A DNA stretch of 64,000 nucleotides from Psychromonas sp. SA13A (GCF_011378715.1 NZ_WTKU01000002.1:62001-126000), one strand, 5' to 3'. Counted from the first letter of the stretch, positions 8,396-18,961 are shown. Notes: generated from the letters alone by a model not told the origin. Numbers and translations are program-made.

Positions 8396-9028
8396 ATGAA
8401 ATTAGCAATATTAGGTGCAACGGGTTGGATTGGTAGTCACATTATGGAGCAAGCTGTAAAGCGTGGTCATGAGGTGGTTAGTCTTGTACGTGATCCGACA
8501 AAAATCAGTAATTCAAAAACTAGCGTTGTCTCGTTTGACTTACAAAGCGAACAAGAGATAACACCTTTGATACGTGACGTTGAAGTCGTGATTGTCTCTG
8601 TAGGTGGACGTACTAACGATAATCACCAGCTAGTGGCTGAAACTGCACAACGTTTGATGACAGATCTTGATGGCAGTAGTACTCGCATCGTTTGGGTTGG
8701 CGGGGCTGGAAGCTTAGAAGTGGCACCCGGTGTTACACTCGTTTCATCACCTGAATTTCCAGAAGATTATAAGCAAGAAGCATTAGCACAAGTAGAGGCA
8801 TTAAATGTGTTCAAAGCCAGTAAAAGTAATGCATCATGGACATTTGTTAGTCCGGCTGCGATTATTTATCCAGGCGATAGCGAAGCTAAATACCGTATCG
8901 GTGATAACACATTTTTTACTAATACCGATGGTGAAAGTAAAATATCAGTGACTGATTATGCGATTGCTATGGTAGATGAAGCTGAAAATGCAGCGCATTT
9001 AAATCAACATATGAGCATCGCTTACTAA
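8396..9028 (+). CDS. NAD(P)-binding Rossmann-fold (NmrA/SDR-like) protein
   Basis: A 210-residue protein beginning with the dinucleotide-binding motif LAILGATGWIGSHI (3-16), followed by VSLVRDP and a VVIVSVGG strand, as in atypical short-chain dehydrogenase proteins of the NmrA/YwnB type. A classic YxxxK active site is not evident, so it may be a sensor or an unusual reductase; substrate unknown. AAGGA lies upstream of the ATG. Divergent from the LysR gene at 8283, which probably regulates it. A strong terminator follows about 200 bases after the stop, giving a long 3' untranslated stretch. Confidence 0.8.
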   Translation: MKLAILGATGWIGSHIMEQAVKRGHEVVSLVRDPTKISNSKTSVVSFDLQSEQEITPLIRDVEVVIVSVGGRTNDNHQLVAETAQRLMTDLDGSSTRIVWVGGAGSLEVAPGVTLVSSPEFPEDYKQEALAQVEALNVFKASKSNASWTFVSPAAIIYPGDSEAKYRIGDNTFFTNTDGESKISVTDYAIAMVDEAENAAHLNQHMSIAY

Positions 9029-9231
9029 TCTATTTATCGATAGTTTAACAGTACCAACAATATTGAAACGAGCTTAATAGTCTCTAGATTTAATCAAGTA
9101 CAATGATTAAAAAATACATTTATTTAATCTACGTTGAGTCAAAATACATTTGATAGAAGTGCATTTGTAAAATGCAGAATAGTTATCTAATTAAATGTCC
9201 GCTGTATATTCTATACAAAGTTACATTAACT

Positions 9232-9264
9232 ATTGGCTGATTATTTTAATCAGCCAATTTTTTT
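9232..9264 (+). terminator. Rho-independent terminator
   Basis: Perfect 12-bp stem ATTGGCTGATTA/TAATCAGCCAAT, 3-nt loop, then a T run. It ends transcription from the NAD(P)-binding protein gene; the 200 bases between stop and hairpin show no gene. Confidence 0.92.
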
Positions 9265-9318
9265 AATTAGTTATTTTAAGTTAATTCATTAACTGAGTTC
9301 ATCAATTTGATTGATTTA

Positions 9319-9555
9319 TTAATTTAACGCAATCAATACATGGTGTAAATGCTCGGCTGTTTCTAAACCACTGTCGGTTAAGTAACCTCCGTCATGCTGC
9401 GTAGTGAGACCTTTGTCAAAAAGAGATTGTGCGGCTTGGATAACTGACGGGGATGCTTCTTTGTGAATTTTTAATCCTTCTAATTGTGATTTTTGTGGGA
9501 ACTTAGCAAGTAATTTCATTTCTTCGAAAAAAGTATCAGAGTAAGTTTTAATCAT
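9319..9555 (-). CDS. TIGR02647 family protein
   Basis: A 78-residue acidic cytoplasmic protein matching the gammaproteobacterial TIGR02647 family by its conserved end: LFDKGLTTQHDGGYLTDSG followed by ETAEHLHHVL. The fold looks like a small winged-helix domain, so DNA binding is possible but not shown. Own transcription unit, start preceded by a purine-rich stretch. Confidence 0.75.
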   Translation of the reverse strand: MIKTYSDTFFEEMKLLAKFPQKSQLEGLKIHKEASPSVIQAAQSLFDKGLTTQHDGGYLTDSGLETAEHLHHVLIALN

Positions 9556-9775
9556 CTTTAATTCACTTCTATTGTATTAAGGAACTTTCATCATATGCTC
9601 TGTTATATAAAAAGCAAAATTTACTCGAAGGGAACATGGGCTAGATCAATTCTCTGTAATATTCTGTTATTAAAGGTGATTTAGCGCACTTAAACAGATA
9701 TTACTATGGAGAATATAATCTGTTTTATGGCTACGAAATGAGGTTTGTTAATTTCACTTTCATAATAATGCAATA

Positions 9776-9806
9776 AAAAAAGGAATGCCCTTGGCATTCC
9801 TTTTTT
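9776..9806 (-). terminator. bidirectional-type terminator of bamE
   Basis: AAAAAAGGAATGCC pairs perfectly with GGCATTCCTTTTTT around a CTT loop. On the minus strand the flanking A run becomes the U tract downstream of bamE. Confidence 0.92.
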
Positions 9807-9835
9807 CTAGTGACACTTTAACCGTATTATAAAAT

Positions 9836-10258
9836 TTATTCTGAGGTTAGAGGCACTTCGGTCTGATCACTTTGCGCAGCTTCATTAGGTGCATTTTTAG
9901 TTTTAGGGTTCTTAATTAATGGATTTTCAACAGAGGTATTGTCACTCACGATTTCAACTAATTGACCATTTTTGAAAGTAAGTAAAATTTCTGATTGCTG
10001 AATGTCTTCACCGCCTGGTTTGATATAACGAATGTAATACCATTTTGATGAATCAAACTGATCTATTAACATCGGCGAGCCTAAAACGTAAATAACTTGC
10101 TCCTGTGTCATGCCTATCTCAATTTTGGCTAGTTTTTCACTGTCAATATAGTTTCCTTGCACTACATCAATTTGGTAAACAAAGGTATCGTACAAATAAG
10201 AACAACCTGAAAGCGAAAAGGTAACTATAATACTAGCGAATATTTTTTTAATGTTCAT
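9836..10258 (-). CDS. bamE: outer membrane assembly lipoprotein BamE (SmpA/OmlA)
   Basis: A 140-residue lipoprotein of the BAM complex that helps BamA-BamD insert beta-barrels in the outer membrane. It has a signal peptide ending in the lipobox LSGC (Cys19), then the SmpA/OmlA domain: [29 protein letters not shown], and [11 protein letters not shown]. The low-complexity Asn/Pro-rich tail from about residue 108 is longer than in E. coli BamE (113 residues). The start is set at 10258 because the signal peptide begins there; an upstream in-frame start at 10321 would bury it. Divergent from hemA. Confidence 0.92.
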   Translation of the reverse strand: MNIKKIFASIIVTFSLSGCSYLYDTFVYQIDVVQGNYIDSEKLAKIEIGMTQEQVIYVLGSPMLIDQFDSSKWYYIRYIKPGGEDIQQSEILLTFKNGQLVEIVSDNTSVENPLIKNPKTKNAPNEAAQSDQTEVPLTSE

Positions 10259-10504
10259 GGGCTCATCAATCGTTAAAGGGTGAAAATGATGAAGCAGATA
10301 ATACCCAAGCACAGCAGACAAGTAAAAATATAAGCGAAGAAATTTTGTGTTTCTGTTTTATCAAGCAGAACAAGTTAAGTAATTGTTTAAAAATAAGACT
10401 AATTAGGTGCTAGAAACAGAGTTAGCTTTAAATTTGTTGTAAATTTACGTAGAATTCAGCTCTTTTATTTTATCCCAATCTTTTTGACTCTGTGAATTAT
10501 ATAA

Positions 10505-11770
10505 ATGCCATTATTTGCGTTAGGAATTAATCATCAAACTGCATCAGTAGAGCTGAGAGAAAAGGTTGCTTTTTCGCCTGATTCTTTATCTATTGCCTAT
10601 GCTGATTTGTTGGCTCAACCCTTTGTCAAGGAAGCGGTCATTATCTCAACCTGTAATCGATGCGAAATCTATTGTCATTTTGAGCAGGAAGACCCCAGTT
10701 CAATATTATATTGGTTAACGCAGTTCCATGGTATTGAAACTGACAGCTTAAATGATAATTTTTACTGCTATCAAGATCAGCAAGCCGTAGCGCATTTATT
10801 TCGTGTTGCCAGTGGCTTAGATTCATTGGTGCTGGGTGAGCCGCAAATATTAGGGCAGATCAAACAAGAGTTTGCTACCGCTAGCCAATACAAAGCGGTC
10901 AGTAAAACACTAAACAAATGGTTTCAACATTCTTTTAGAGTTGCTAAACGAGTGCGTACTGAAACACAAATTGGAGCAAATGCGATTTCTGTGGCCTTTG
11001 CTGCGGTCTGTTTAGCAAGGCAAATATTTAGTGATTTAAAACAAAGTCGTGTTTTATTAATTGGCGCCGGTGAAACCATTGAACTAGTAGGTAAATATCT
11101 ACTTGAGCATGAAGTGCCTAATATCACTATTGCTAACCGTACCCTAGAACGTGCCATGGATTTAGTAGAACAGTTTGATGCCAAAGCAATCACACTGGGT
11201 GAAATTCCTAATCACTTATCTAAATCAGATATTATTATCTCTTCAACGGCTAGCCCTTTGCCCATTATTGGTAAAGGTATGGTGGAAAGTGCTTTAAAAG
11301 ACCGTCGTCATCAACCAATGTTATTTATTGATATTGCGGTACCTCGTGATATCGAGCAGCAAGTCTCAGAATTAAACGATGCTTATTTATATAGTGTGGA
11401 TGATTTGCAGGGCATAATAGAAGAAAACAAACAAGCTCGTGCCGAAGCCGCAATTGAAGCAGAAAAAATCATTGTCGGCTGTGTTGATATTTTCATGGCT
11501 TGGAGAGAATCTTTAAAAGCGGTTGAAACTATTCGTTTATATCGTCAAAACAGTGAGCAATTAAGAGATGAACTATTACAACGTGCTATTACTTCATTAG
11601 CGAATGGCAATGATAGCGAAAAAGTATTAAAAGAACTGGCGTTTAAATTAACCAATAAACTGATTCATCACCCTAGTCAAGCACTAACTACAGTTAGTCA
11701 GACCGGTAATGAACAAGATTTAGAGTTACTCAGAGTAACATTGGGTTTAAGCCAAAAAGATGATTTATAA
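10505..11770 (+). CDS. hemA: glutamyl-tRNA reductase
   Basis: First committed enzyme of the C5 tetrapyrrole (heme) pathway, reducing Glu-tRNA to glutamate-1-semialdehyde (EC 1.2.1.70). 421 residues. The start MPLFALGINHQTASVELREK is typical; the catalytic Cys is in STCNRCEIY (about residue 50), the specificity segment is GLDSLVLGEPQILGQ, and the NADPH fold shows VLLIGAGETIELVG. A C-terminal dimerisation helix follows. No clear Shine-Dalgarno sequence precedes the ATG, suggesting modest or regulated translation. First gene of the hemA-prfA-prmC-sirB2-sirB1-kdsA cluster. Confidence 0.97.
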   Translation: MPLFALGINHQTASVELREKVAFSPDSLSIAYADLLAQPFVKEAVIISTCNRCEIYCHFEQEDPSSILYWLTQFHGIETDSLNDNFYCYQDQQAVAHLFRVASGLDSLVLGEPQILGQIKQEFATASQYKAVSKTLNKWFQHSFRVAKRVRTETQIGANAISVAFAAVCLARQIFSDLKQSRVLLIGAGETIELVGKYLLEHEVPNITIANRTLERAMDLVEQFDAKAITLGEIPNHLSKSDIIISSTASPLPIIGKGMVESALKDRRHQPMLFIDIAVPRDIEQQVSELNDAYLYSVDDLQGIIEENKQARAEAAIEAEKIIVGCVDIFMAWRESLKAVETIRLYRQNSEQLRDELLQRAITSLANGNDSEKVLKELAFKLTNKLIHHPSQALTTVSQTGNEQDLELLRVTLGLSQKDDL

Positions 11771-11821
11771 AGAATATATTAAGTAGCTCGACTGCTTACC
11801 TGTTCATAAAAAGAGATAAAG

Positions 11822-12913
11822 ATGAAAGCATCAATTGTTGCAAAATTAGAAATTTTAGTTGAACGTTACGAAGAAGTTCAAGCGCTGTTAGGCGATCCTG
11901 ATACCATTAGTAATCAACAGAAATATCGTGAGTTAACAAAAGAGTATTCACAGCTAGAAGAAGTTGTGCTGTGTTTTAAATCATTTCAAACTGCACAACA
12001 AGACCTCGTCGCTGCTGAACTTATGTTAGAAGACGATGATGAAGATATGCGCGAAATGGCGGAAGACGAAGTTGTTGAAGCAAAGGCTAATGTAGAAAAA
12101 TTAGCTGACCAGTTACAAATTTTATTATTACCAAAAGATCCTAACGATGATCGCAACTGTTTTGTTGAGATCCGTGCCGGAGCTGGTGGTGATGAAGCTG
12201 CTATTTTTGCGGGTAACTTGTTCCGTATGTACAGTAAGTATTGTGATAGTAAAAAGTGGCGTGTGACGATCATGAATAGCAACGTCAGTGAGCAGGGTGG
12301 TTACAAAGAAGTAATCATGCAAATCGAAGGTGAAGGTGCTTACGGTTTAATGAAATTTGAGTCTGGCGGTCATCGTGTACAACGTGTACCTGAAACCGAA
12401 TCTCAGGGGCGTATACATACTTCCGCTTGTACTGTGGTAGTGATGCCTGAAATCCCAGAATCTGAAGCGATTTCAATTAATCCTGCTGATTTAAAAGTTG
12501 ATACATTCCGAGCATCAGGTGCAGGTGGTCAGCACGTTAATAAAACTGACTCTGCTATTCGTATTACGCACATTCCCACTGGGACCGTGGTTGAGTGTCA
12601 AGATCAGCGTTCGCAGCATAAAAATCGTGCTCAAGCTATGTCAGTATTACAGGCTCGCTTGCAACAAGCTGAAGATGAAAAAAATAATGCGGAAGAGCAA
12701 GATATTCGTCGTAGCTTAGTAGCCAGTGGCGATCGAAGTGAGCGTATTCGTACTTATAACTATCCGCAAGGTCGTGTTAGTGACCACCGTATTAACTTAA
12801 CTATTTATCGTCTAAATGAAGTCTTAGAAGGTGAGTTAGATGCACTGCTTGGCCCTATTTTACAAGAAGACCAAGCAGACAAATTAGCGGCATTGGCACA
12901 AGGTAATTTCTAA
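11822..12913 (+). CDS. prfA: peptide chain release factor 1
   Basis: Recognises UAA and UAG stop codons and triggers peptide release. 363 residues. The universal GGQ tripeptide is in [17 protein letters not shown] (about 235), and the codon-reading PxT loop is VPETESQGR (Pro-Glu-Thr instead of the common Pro-Ala-Thr, with both defining residues kept). An acidic N-terminal domain precedes it. It lies 51 bp after hemA and directly abuts prmC, which methylates its GGQ glutamine, the usual gammaproteobacterial arrangement. Confidence 0.97.
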   Translation: MKASIVAKLEILVERYEEVQALLGDPDTISNQQKYRELTKEYSQLEEVVLCFKSFQTAQQDLVAAELMLEDDDEDMREMAEDEVVEAKANVEKLADQLQILLLPKDPNDDRNCFVEIRAGAGGDEAAIFAGNLFRMYSKYCDSKKWRVTIMNSNVSEQGGYKEVIMQIEGEGAYGLMKFESGGHRVQRVPETESQGRIHTSACTVVVMPEIPESEAISINPADLKVDTFRASGAGGQHVNKTDSAIRITHIPTGTVVECQDQRSQHKNRAQAMSVLQARLQQAEDEKNNAEEQDIRRSLVASGDRSERIRTYNYPQGRVSDHRINLTIYRLNEVLEGELDALLGPILQEDQADKLAALAQGNF

Positions 12914-13753
12914 TTGCGTATTGATGATGCTTTGGTATGGGCAGAGTTCACGCTTGTAAATAGTGATTCTGCACTTTTGGATGCTCAAGTATTGTTAGCA
13001 TTTGTACTTGGCAAAGAAACTATCTATTTAATAACATGGCCCGAGCGCGATATAAGTGTACAGCAAAAGGCACATTTTGAATCTTTAATAGAACAACGTG
13101 TTAATGGTCATCCCGTTGCTCATTTAGTCGGGCAGCGCGAGTTTTGGTCATTACCGTTAAAGGTCAATAATAGTACCTTGATACCGAGACCAGATACTGA
13201 AGTCTTAGTAGAGGTTACGCTTAATATAATACTTGAAAAAAATTACCTTGATGCGCATATATTGGACTTGGGTACGGGCACAGGAGCAATCATTCTTGCA
13301 CTCGCCAGTGAATTACCTAAAGCGCATTGCGTAGCGGTAGATTTTAGTGAGCAGGCAGTCAAACTTGCCACTGAAAACCGAGATAATTTAGAGCTTAAAC
13401 AAGTACAAATATACCAAAGCGATTGGTTTGAAAATGTGCATGAGTGTTTTGACGTGATTGTTAGTAATCCGCCTTATATTGACGCTAATGATAAACACCT
13501 TCACCTTGGTGACGTGCGTTTTGAACCGTTATCCGCTTTAGTGGCTAATGAACAGGGCTTATCTGATATAAGGCATATTTGCGAACAGGCAAAAAATTAT
13601 TTAAATAACGCTGGTTGCCTATTATTTGAGCATGGTTTTGAACAAGCTGAATTAGTGAGTCACATTTTGCATGAAAATGGCTTTACAGGTATACGAACTG
13701 AACAAGATTACGCAAATAACGACCGTGTGACGTTAGGATTTTTACCGAGTTAA
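12914..13753 (+). CDS. prmC: release factor glutamine N5-methyltransferase
   Basis: Methylates the GGQ glutamine of RF1 and RF2 (EC 2.1.1.297). 279 residues. The helical N-terminal domain ends at HPVAHLVGQREFWSLP; the SAM-binding fold has ILDLGTGTGAIILALA and the catalytic NPPY in VSNPPYIDAND. The start is a TTG directly following the prfA stop codon, with AAGG 11 bases upstream inside prfA, so translation is probably coupled to prfA. The alignment with other PrmC N-termini fits this TTG; no ATG is available early enough. Confidence 0.94.
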   Translation: MRIDDALVWAEFTLVNSDSALLDAQVLLAFVLGKETIYLITWPERDISVQQKAHFESLIEQRVNGHPVAHLVGQREFWSLPLKVNNSTLIPRPDTEVLVEVTLNIILEKNYLDAHILDLGTGTGAIILALASELPKAHCVAVDFSEQAVKLATENRDNLELKQVQIYQSDWFENVHECFDVIVSNPPYIDANDKHLHLGDVRFEPLSALVANEQGLSDIRHICEQAKNYLNNAGCLLFEHGFEQAELVSHILHENGFTGIRTEQDYANNDRVTLGFLPS

Positions 13754-13832
13754 CGTTCATATTATAAATTTGTATTTTCGAACAATATTAATAAAATAAC
13801 TGTAAGTTTAATGACTTACCTCTAGGATAAAG

Positions 13833-14219
13833 ATGTACTCAATTTTAAAACACACGCATATGACTTTCATTTTACTGGCTATAGTTATCTTTATTTTAAG
13901 GTTCTTTTGGCTAAAATCAGGGCATGCAAATGCACAGAAAGCCGTTTACAAAAAAATTCATTTACATACTCATTTAACAATTATCGTTTTAGGACTAGCG
14001 TTAATGGGACTTTTGCACTTTAATCCTTTTGTTGAAAGTGGATATTGGTTATTAGAAAAGCTCATTGCTTTTGTCGCTTATTTTGCAATGGTGCAAGTCG
14101 CATTAAATGAAAAAACTAAAAAACATATTCAATGGTTAGCGTTTATTGGTGCTTTCGGTTGGTTGGCCTACATAGCGAAATTAGCATTCACTAAACAAGC
14201 CATTTTATTAGTGGGGTAA
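13833..14219 (+). CDS. SirB2 family membrane protein
   Basis: A 128-residue inner-membrane protein with four predicted hydrophobic helices (about 10-26, 48-63, 74-92, 101-120) and a KHTHMTFI start, matching SirB2, a conserved family of unknown function always found near sirB1 and kdsA. It follows prmC by 79 bp and is followed four bases later by the sirB1-type gene, implying cotranscription. Confidence 0.88.
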   Translation: MYSILKHTHMTFILLAIVIFILRFFWLKSGHANAQKAVYKKIHLHTHLTIIVLGLALMGLLHFNPFVESGYWLLEKLIAFVAYFAMVQVALNEKTKKHIQWLAFIGAFGWLAYIAKLAFTKQAILLVG

Positions 14220-14222
14220 AAA

Positions 14223-15083
14223 GTGGAATTAGATGAACAAGATGCAATAGAACAGCCCATTCTTACTGCAAGTATTATTCATGAGGGTATTGACTATAGT
14301 GCATATTCGCTTTTGCAATTAGCGACTATGGTGGAATCTGAAATTACTGGTCAGTCTATTTTACAATTTCAAGATTCAATGCGTTTACAGATGATTGTGA
14401 TCAAATCACAAATAAAGAATGAAACAACGAACTGTCTAAATAAGTTAAAATTATTGTTAAATACACTTTATCAAGAGCAAGGTTTTAGCGGCGATTGGAA
14501 AGCATTTTTCGAAGTTAAAAATGCCTTGGTTTCTAAAGTATTAGCACGTCGTAAGGGGGTTCCTATTAGTTTAGGGATTTTATTGATTGAAATGCTAAAA
14601 GAGACAGGTTTTTCTGCGCAGGGGATCTGCTTTCCAAGTGGGTTCATTGTAAAAGTTGAATTAGAGCACGATGTTATTTATGTTGACCCCTTTAATGGTG
14701 AACTGGTCAGCTTTAAGCAACTAGAGCTAAAAGTACGTGGTCAGTTGGGTAATCATGCACGACTAACTGCTGAAATGCTCAATGCAGATACTAATGAAGT
14801 GATTATAAAACGTTATATTAGTGTTTTGAAAGCGGCTTATATTCAAGCGGAAAATATCGAGTTGGCCTTATTGTGTAGTGATATTTTATTACGCCTGGAT
14901 CCCGAAGATGCTTTTGAAGTAAGAGATCGAGGCTTCTTATTTCAGCAACTAGAATGTTTTCAATTAGCGTGCAATGATTTCTCCTATTTTATAGAACAGT
15001 GCCCAGAAGACCCGATTGTTAATTTATTAAAACAACAAATTAAGCAAATGACAGATGAGCACAGTGCTCAGACAATTCATTAA
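14223..15083 (+). CDS. SirB1 family protein (transglutaminase-like fold with TPR tail)
   Basis: 286-residue cytoplasmic protein. The central block KVLARRKGVPISLGILLIEMLKETG then GICFPSGFIVKV and DVIYVDPFNG is the SirB1 transglutaminase-like core; the C-terminal third carries tetratricopeptide-like helices (LLCSDILLRLDPEDAFEVRDRG). Family function is unsettled. GTG start four bases after sirB2; conserved position just before kdsA. Confidence 0.88.
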   Translation: MELDEQDAIEQPILTASIIHEGIDYSAYSLLQLATMVESEITGQSILQFQDSMRLQMIVIKSQIKNETTNCLNKLKLLLNTLYQEQGFSGDWKAFFEVKNALVSKVLARRKGVPISLGILLIEMLKETGFSAQGICFPSGFIVKVELEHDVIYVDPFNGELVSFKQLELKVRGQLGNHARLTAEMLNADTNEVIIKRYISVLKAAYIQAENIELALLCSDILLRLDPEDAFEVRDRGFLFQQLECFQLACNDFSYFIEQCPEDPIVNLLKQQIKQMTDEHSAQTIH

Positions 15084-15149
15084 TCACGCACCGGTTTATC
15101 GAGAATACTTAGCGACCCAGTAATGAATTTACTGCAAAAATTGGCATAG

Positions 15150-16022
<873 letters not shown>

Positions 16023-16030
16023 GAACACTT

Positions 16031-16435
16031 GTGTTATTAACTAAACAATCTCGTACTTTTATCGCCGTTGCAGCCTTCTTGGGTGCAACGGCGGTTATGT
16101 TTGGAGCGTATGCTAGTCATGGTTTAGCGCTATGGGCAACACCTGCTCAAGTGTCACAAGTACAACTTGCTGCGCAATATCAGTTATTCCATGCCATCAT
16201 ATTATTGTTGATTGCGGTGTTAGGTAGTGTGTTTGCATTGCCGGCAGGTTCTAAACGTTTACTCACAATAAGTCAGTATTGCTTTACGCTAGGCACTTTA
16301 TGCTTCAGTGGAAGCTTGTATTACTTGGTGTTTTTAGGTTCAAAGCTGCTGGTGTTAATCACACCTGTCGGTGGTTTATTACTGATTTTTGGCTGGCTAG
16401 CCATTATTATTTCTATGATTTTTAAACAAAAATAA
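16031..16435 (+). CDS. DUF423 membrane protein (YgdD-like)
   Basis: 134-residue protein with four hydrophobic helices and the DUF423 signature GAYASHGL near residue 27 plus YQLFHAIILLLIA. Function unknown. GTG start eight bases after kdsA, so probably in the same transcript; followed by rlmM exactly as ygdD-rlmM in E. coli. Confidence 0.85.
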   Translation: MLLTKQSRTFIAVAAFLGATAVMFGAYASHGLALWATPAQVSQVQLAAQYQLFHAIILLLIAVLGSVFALPAGSKRLLTISQYCFTLGTLCFSGSLYYLVFLGSKLLVLITPVGGLLLIFGWLAIIISMIFKQK

Positions 16436-16462
16436 AGGTTTATTTATAAACAATAAACTAAG

Positions 16463-16490
16463 GGTTCTATGTTAGAGGTTCTATGTTAGG
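16463..16490. repeat. 14-bp tandem duplication of the rlmM ribosome-binding/start region
   Basis: GGTTCTATGTTAGA is followed directly by GGTTCTATGTTAGG. Each copy carries an ATG with a G-rich stretch four bases upstream; only the second ATG (16483) is in the rlmM frame. The first opens a six-codon reading frame ending at TAG 16487-16489, overlapping the rlmM start. Confidence 0.9.
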
Positions 16491-17568
16491 TATTTTATTA
16501 TATTGTCGTCCAGGTTTTGAAAACGATTGTGCCAACGAAATTCAAGCTAAAGCCAGTGAACTTGAAGTCTTTGGCTATATTAAAACGCTGAAAAACAGTG
16601 GCTTTGTTTTATATCACTGCTATGACCCATCACAAGTTGAAGTATTAGCCGAGCAATTAAACTTTGCGCAATTAATTTTTGCACGTCAGATGATTGTGGC
16701 AGTTGCATTAGTAGATGAGTTGCCTGCTGAAGACCGTATTACGCCTATTTTAGCGATCACTCGCCAATTACCTATGGCCGGCGATGTTTATGTTGAATGC
16801 CCTGAAGGTGATGAAACAAAGCCTCTGCTTACTTTTTGTCGTAAATTTACTGTGCCTTTTAGACAAGCATTAAAAAAACATAATAATCTGACCAATAAAG
16901 AAAACCTTAAAAAACGACGTACGCACGTTTGCTTTATGGATTATGAAACTGCCTATGTGGGCTACTCTTTACCAAATAATCGCAGCGAAGAACATATGGG
17001 GATCACTCGTTTAAGATTCCCCAATGAAGCTCCAAGTCGATCTACATTGAAGTTGGATGAAGCGTTTCAAACTTTCTTGACTAAAGAAGAACAAGCTTTA
17101 CGTGCTCATTCTGGTTTACGCGCAGTCGACTTAGGTGCATGTCCCGGTGGTTGGACTTATCAATTAGTAAGACGTGGTATGTTCGTTAGCTGTGTTGATA
17201 ATGGGGCGATGGCCGATAGCTTAATGGAAACTGGCCAGGTGACCCACTACATGGAAGATGGTTTTAAATTTGAACCAGAACGTAAAAACATTCACTGGTT
17301 AGTGTGCGACATGATTGAGAAGCCTAAACGTGTAGCAAAATTAATGGCGCAATGGTTGATTGATGGTTGGTGTAAAGAGGCGATTTTTAATCTCAAGCTA
17401 CCCATGAAACAACGTTACCAAGAAGCTACTGACGATTTAAAAATCTTAACTGATATGATTGATCAAGCTGGTTTTAACTATGAATTACAAGCTAAGCATT
17501 TATACCATGATCGAGAAGAGATAACTGTGCATGTGCGACTAACGGATAAAATTTACGGTCCATTATAA
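16483..17568 (+). CDS. rlmM: 23S rRNA C2498 2'-O-ribose methyltransferase
   Basis: 361 residues, the size of E. coli RlmM (YgdE). Predicted N-terminal THUMP-like RNA-binding half and C-terminal Rossmann methyltransferase with SAM motif DLGACPGGWTYQLV (about 219-232), then the catalytic-site region VCDMIEKPKRV and IFNLKLPMKQRY (catalytic Lys). Modifies C2498 in the peptidyl transferase centre of 23S rRNA. Adjacent to the ygdD-type gene as in enterics. The start region is duplicated, which may tune initiation. Confidence 0.94.
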   Translation: MLGILLYCRPGFENDCANEIQAKASELEVFGYIKTLKNSGFVLYHCYDPSQVEVLAEQLNFAQLIFARQMIVAVALVDELPAEDRITPILAITRQLPMAGDVYVECPEGDETKPLLTFCRKFTVPFRQALKKHNNLTNKENLKKRRTHVCFMDYETAYVGYSLPNNRSEEHMGITRLRFPNEAPSRSTLKLDEAFQTFLTKEEQALRAHSGLRAVDLGACPGGWTYQLVRRGMFVSCVDNGAMADSLMETGQVTHYMEDGFKFEPERKNIHWLVCDMIEKPKRVAKLMAQWLIDGWCKEAIFNLKLPMKQRYQEATDDLKILTDMIDQAGFNYELQAKHLYHDREEITVHVRLTDKIYGPL

Positions 17569-17588
17569 TCATTTTCTTGCTTTAAATG

Positions 17589-17623
17589 AGTGACTAATTT
17601 GTGCATCAGCAATCTTAGTCACT
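17589..17623 (+). repeat. hairpin after rlmM
   Basis: AGTGACTAA pairs with TTAGTCACT across a 17-nt loop, 20 bases after the rlmM stop. No T tract follows, so it may protect the mRNA end or aid Rho-dependent termination. Confidence 0.45.
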
Positions 17624-17700
17624 TATACTCATTGAGCTAAAATGCTCATTGCGTTAACAAACATGTTGCCTATTATATAGCCGACTACATAGTGTACATT

Positions 17701-17725
17701 ACATCTAGTACATAACATCTAGTAC
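17701..17725. repeat. 11-bp direct repeat, 14-bp period
   Basis: ACATCTAGTAC occurs at 17701-17711 and 17715-17725 in the spacer between rlmM and the VanZ-like gene. Confidence 0.85.
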
Positions 17726-17776
17726 TTTACGTCGCCACTACATATCCTATTATAAATTCCATTATAGTGATTAAAT

Positions 17777-18688
17777 TTATTGCAAATACATTGAATCTAA
17801 ATATAAATGGATTGGGCTTTTCAACTTATACATATAAAAATCCACACCAGCTATCTTACTTAAATCCATTTCTCTCAATTCAACACCAGCTTGAATAGTA
17901 GTAAGCAAAATACTTTGTTCACTATAACCTGGGGCAATTGTTAAATGTTGATCGTAACGGTCACGGTAATTTGGGTGCCCTTTTTCATAGTGTTGATCAA
18001 TGATAATTAAGGTTACAGGTAACGCGTTTGGGTTAGGATTATAAAAGCGCATAGTTATCTTGTTGTAATCCTGCCAATCACCGGGAAAATAACGTAGCGC
18101 CACTCCGCTATACTGCCGCGGCACAAAAGTGATTTGCATCATACTGCTTGAGCCTGTTTGTATCATTGGCTTTTTAATCATTAATGGTTGATCTGCTTTC
18201 CAGCGAGTCAGTTCGATCTCTTGGTCAAATGAGGCTAAAGCAGGAAAATCGATTTGTGCTTTTGCTTCATCATAAATCAATAAAGCAGAACGGTGCAGAA
18301 CTAAACCTATTAACAGCAAGTAGGCGACTTTAAATAGCCAATGGATAGGGTGTTTGCTAAATAAAATTAAGCTTAATAATACTCCCATGTAATTGAGAAA
18401 TAGGTCTTGTACCTCCATTTCACGTGAAAAATACGGTTGTATTATTTCAATGCTCAATCCAAAAGCAAAACATAAGAGTGTCAGTGTGAAGCATTGTTTA
18501 AGCAGGGGAAGTGATCTGATTGACGGGTGGTATTGTAGTAGTAAGAAACTCCAAAAACAAAAAACACTAAGATGACCAATGGGCCATAATGCTTCAATTA
18601 ATCGTTGAGAAAATAAGCTACCCACATCAATAAATAGTAATAAAAAAGCACAGACTGCCAAAGCAGCGAAAATTATTTTTTTAAACAT
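17777..18688 (-). CDS. VanZ-like membrane protein with C-terminal extracytoplasmic domain
   Basis: 303 residues. The first ~135 hold four to five hydrophobic helices with the VanZ-like pattern GHLSVFCFWSFLL and FGLSIEIIQPYFSREMEVQD (acidic residues after a helix, then DLFLNYMGVLLS). The remaining ~165 residues form a soluble beta-rich domain (SGVALRYFPGDWQDYNKITM, DFYMYKLKSPIHLYLD) resembling carbohydrate-binding modules of the CBM11/CIA30 kind. Function unknown; a cell-envelope sugar-binding role is only an inference. Stands alone between rlmM and alaA. Confidence 0.65.
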   Translation of the reverse strand: MFKKIIFAALAVCAFLLLFIDVGSLFSQRLIEALWPIGHLSVFCFWSFLLLQYHPSIRSLPLLKQCFTLTLLCFAFGLSIEIIQPYFSREMEVQDLFLNYMGVLLSLILFSKHPIHWLFKVAYLLLIGLVLHRSALLIYDEAKAQIDFPALASFDQEIELTRWKADQPLMIKKPMIQTGSSSMMQITFVPRQYSGVALRYFPGDWQDYNKITMRFYNPNPNALPVTLIIIDQHYEKGHPNYRDRYDQHLTIAPGYSEQSILLTTIQAGVELREMDLSKIAGVDFYMYKLKSPIHLYLDSMYLQ

Positions 18689-18808
18689 CTTTTAACTCAA
18701 AGGGAATGAAGTGATAAAAGTTAGTGAACAGAAGGTCTTTGTTAAATTATAGAGTATTTACGTATTGTCTCTGTCTACTTTATATCGCGATGAAATACTG
18801 TTAATACG

Positions 18809-18840
18809 TAATGTTGCCAAATGATAATGTTACCAAATAC
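18809..18840. repeat. 16-bp near-perfect tandem repeat
   Basis: TAATGTTGCCAAATGA is followed by TAATGTTACCAAATAC in the spacer upstream of the VanZ-like gene. Confidence 0.8.
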
Positions 18841-18961
18841 TGCTACTACATATTAACTATTTGAATATGGAGCAGCATCTTTTCAAACAACATTGATTAT
18901 CTAATGTTGTGCAAAAAGACACTTTTATTTTAGGAAAAATTAACCTGTAACAGCATTAATC

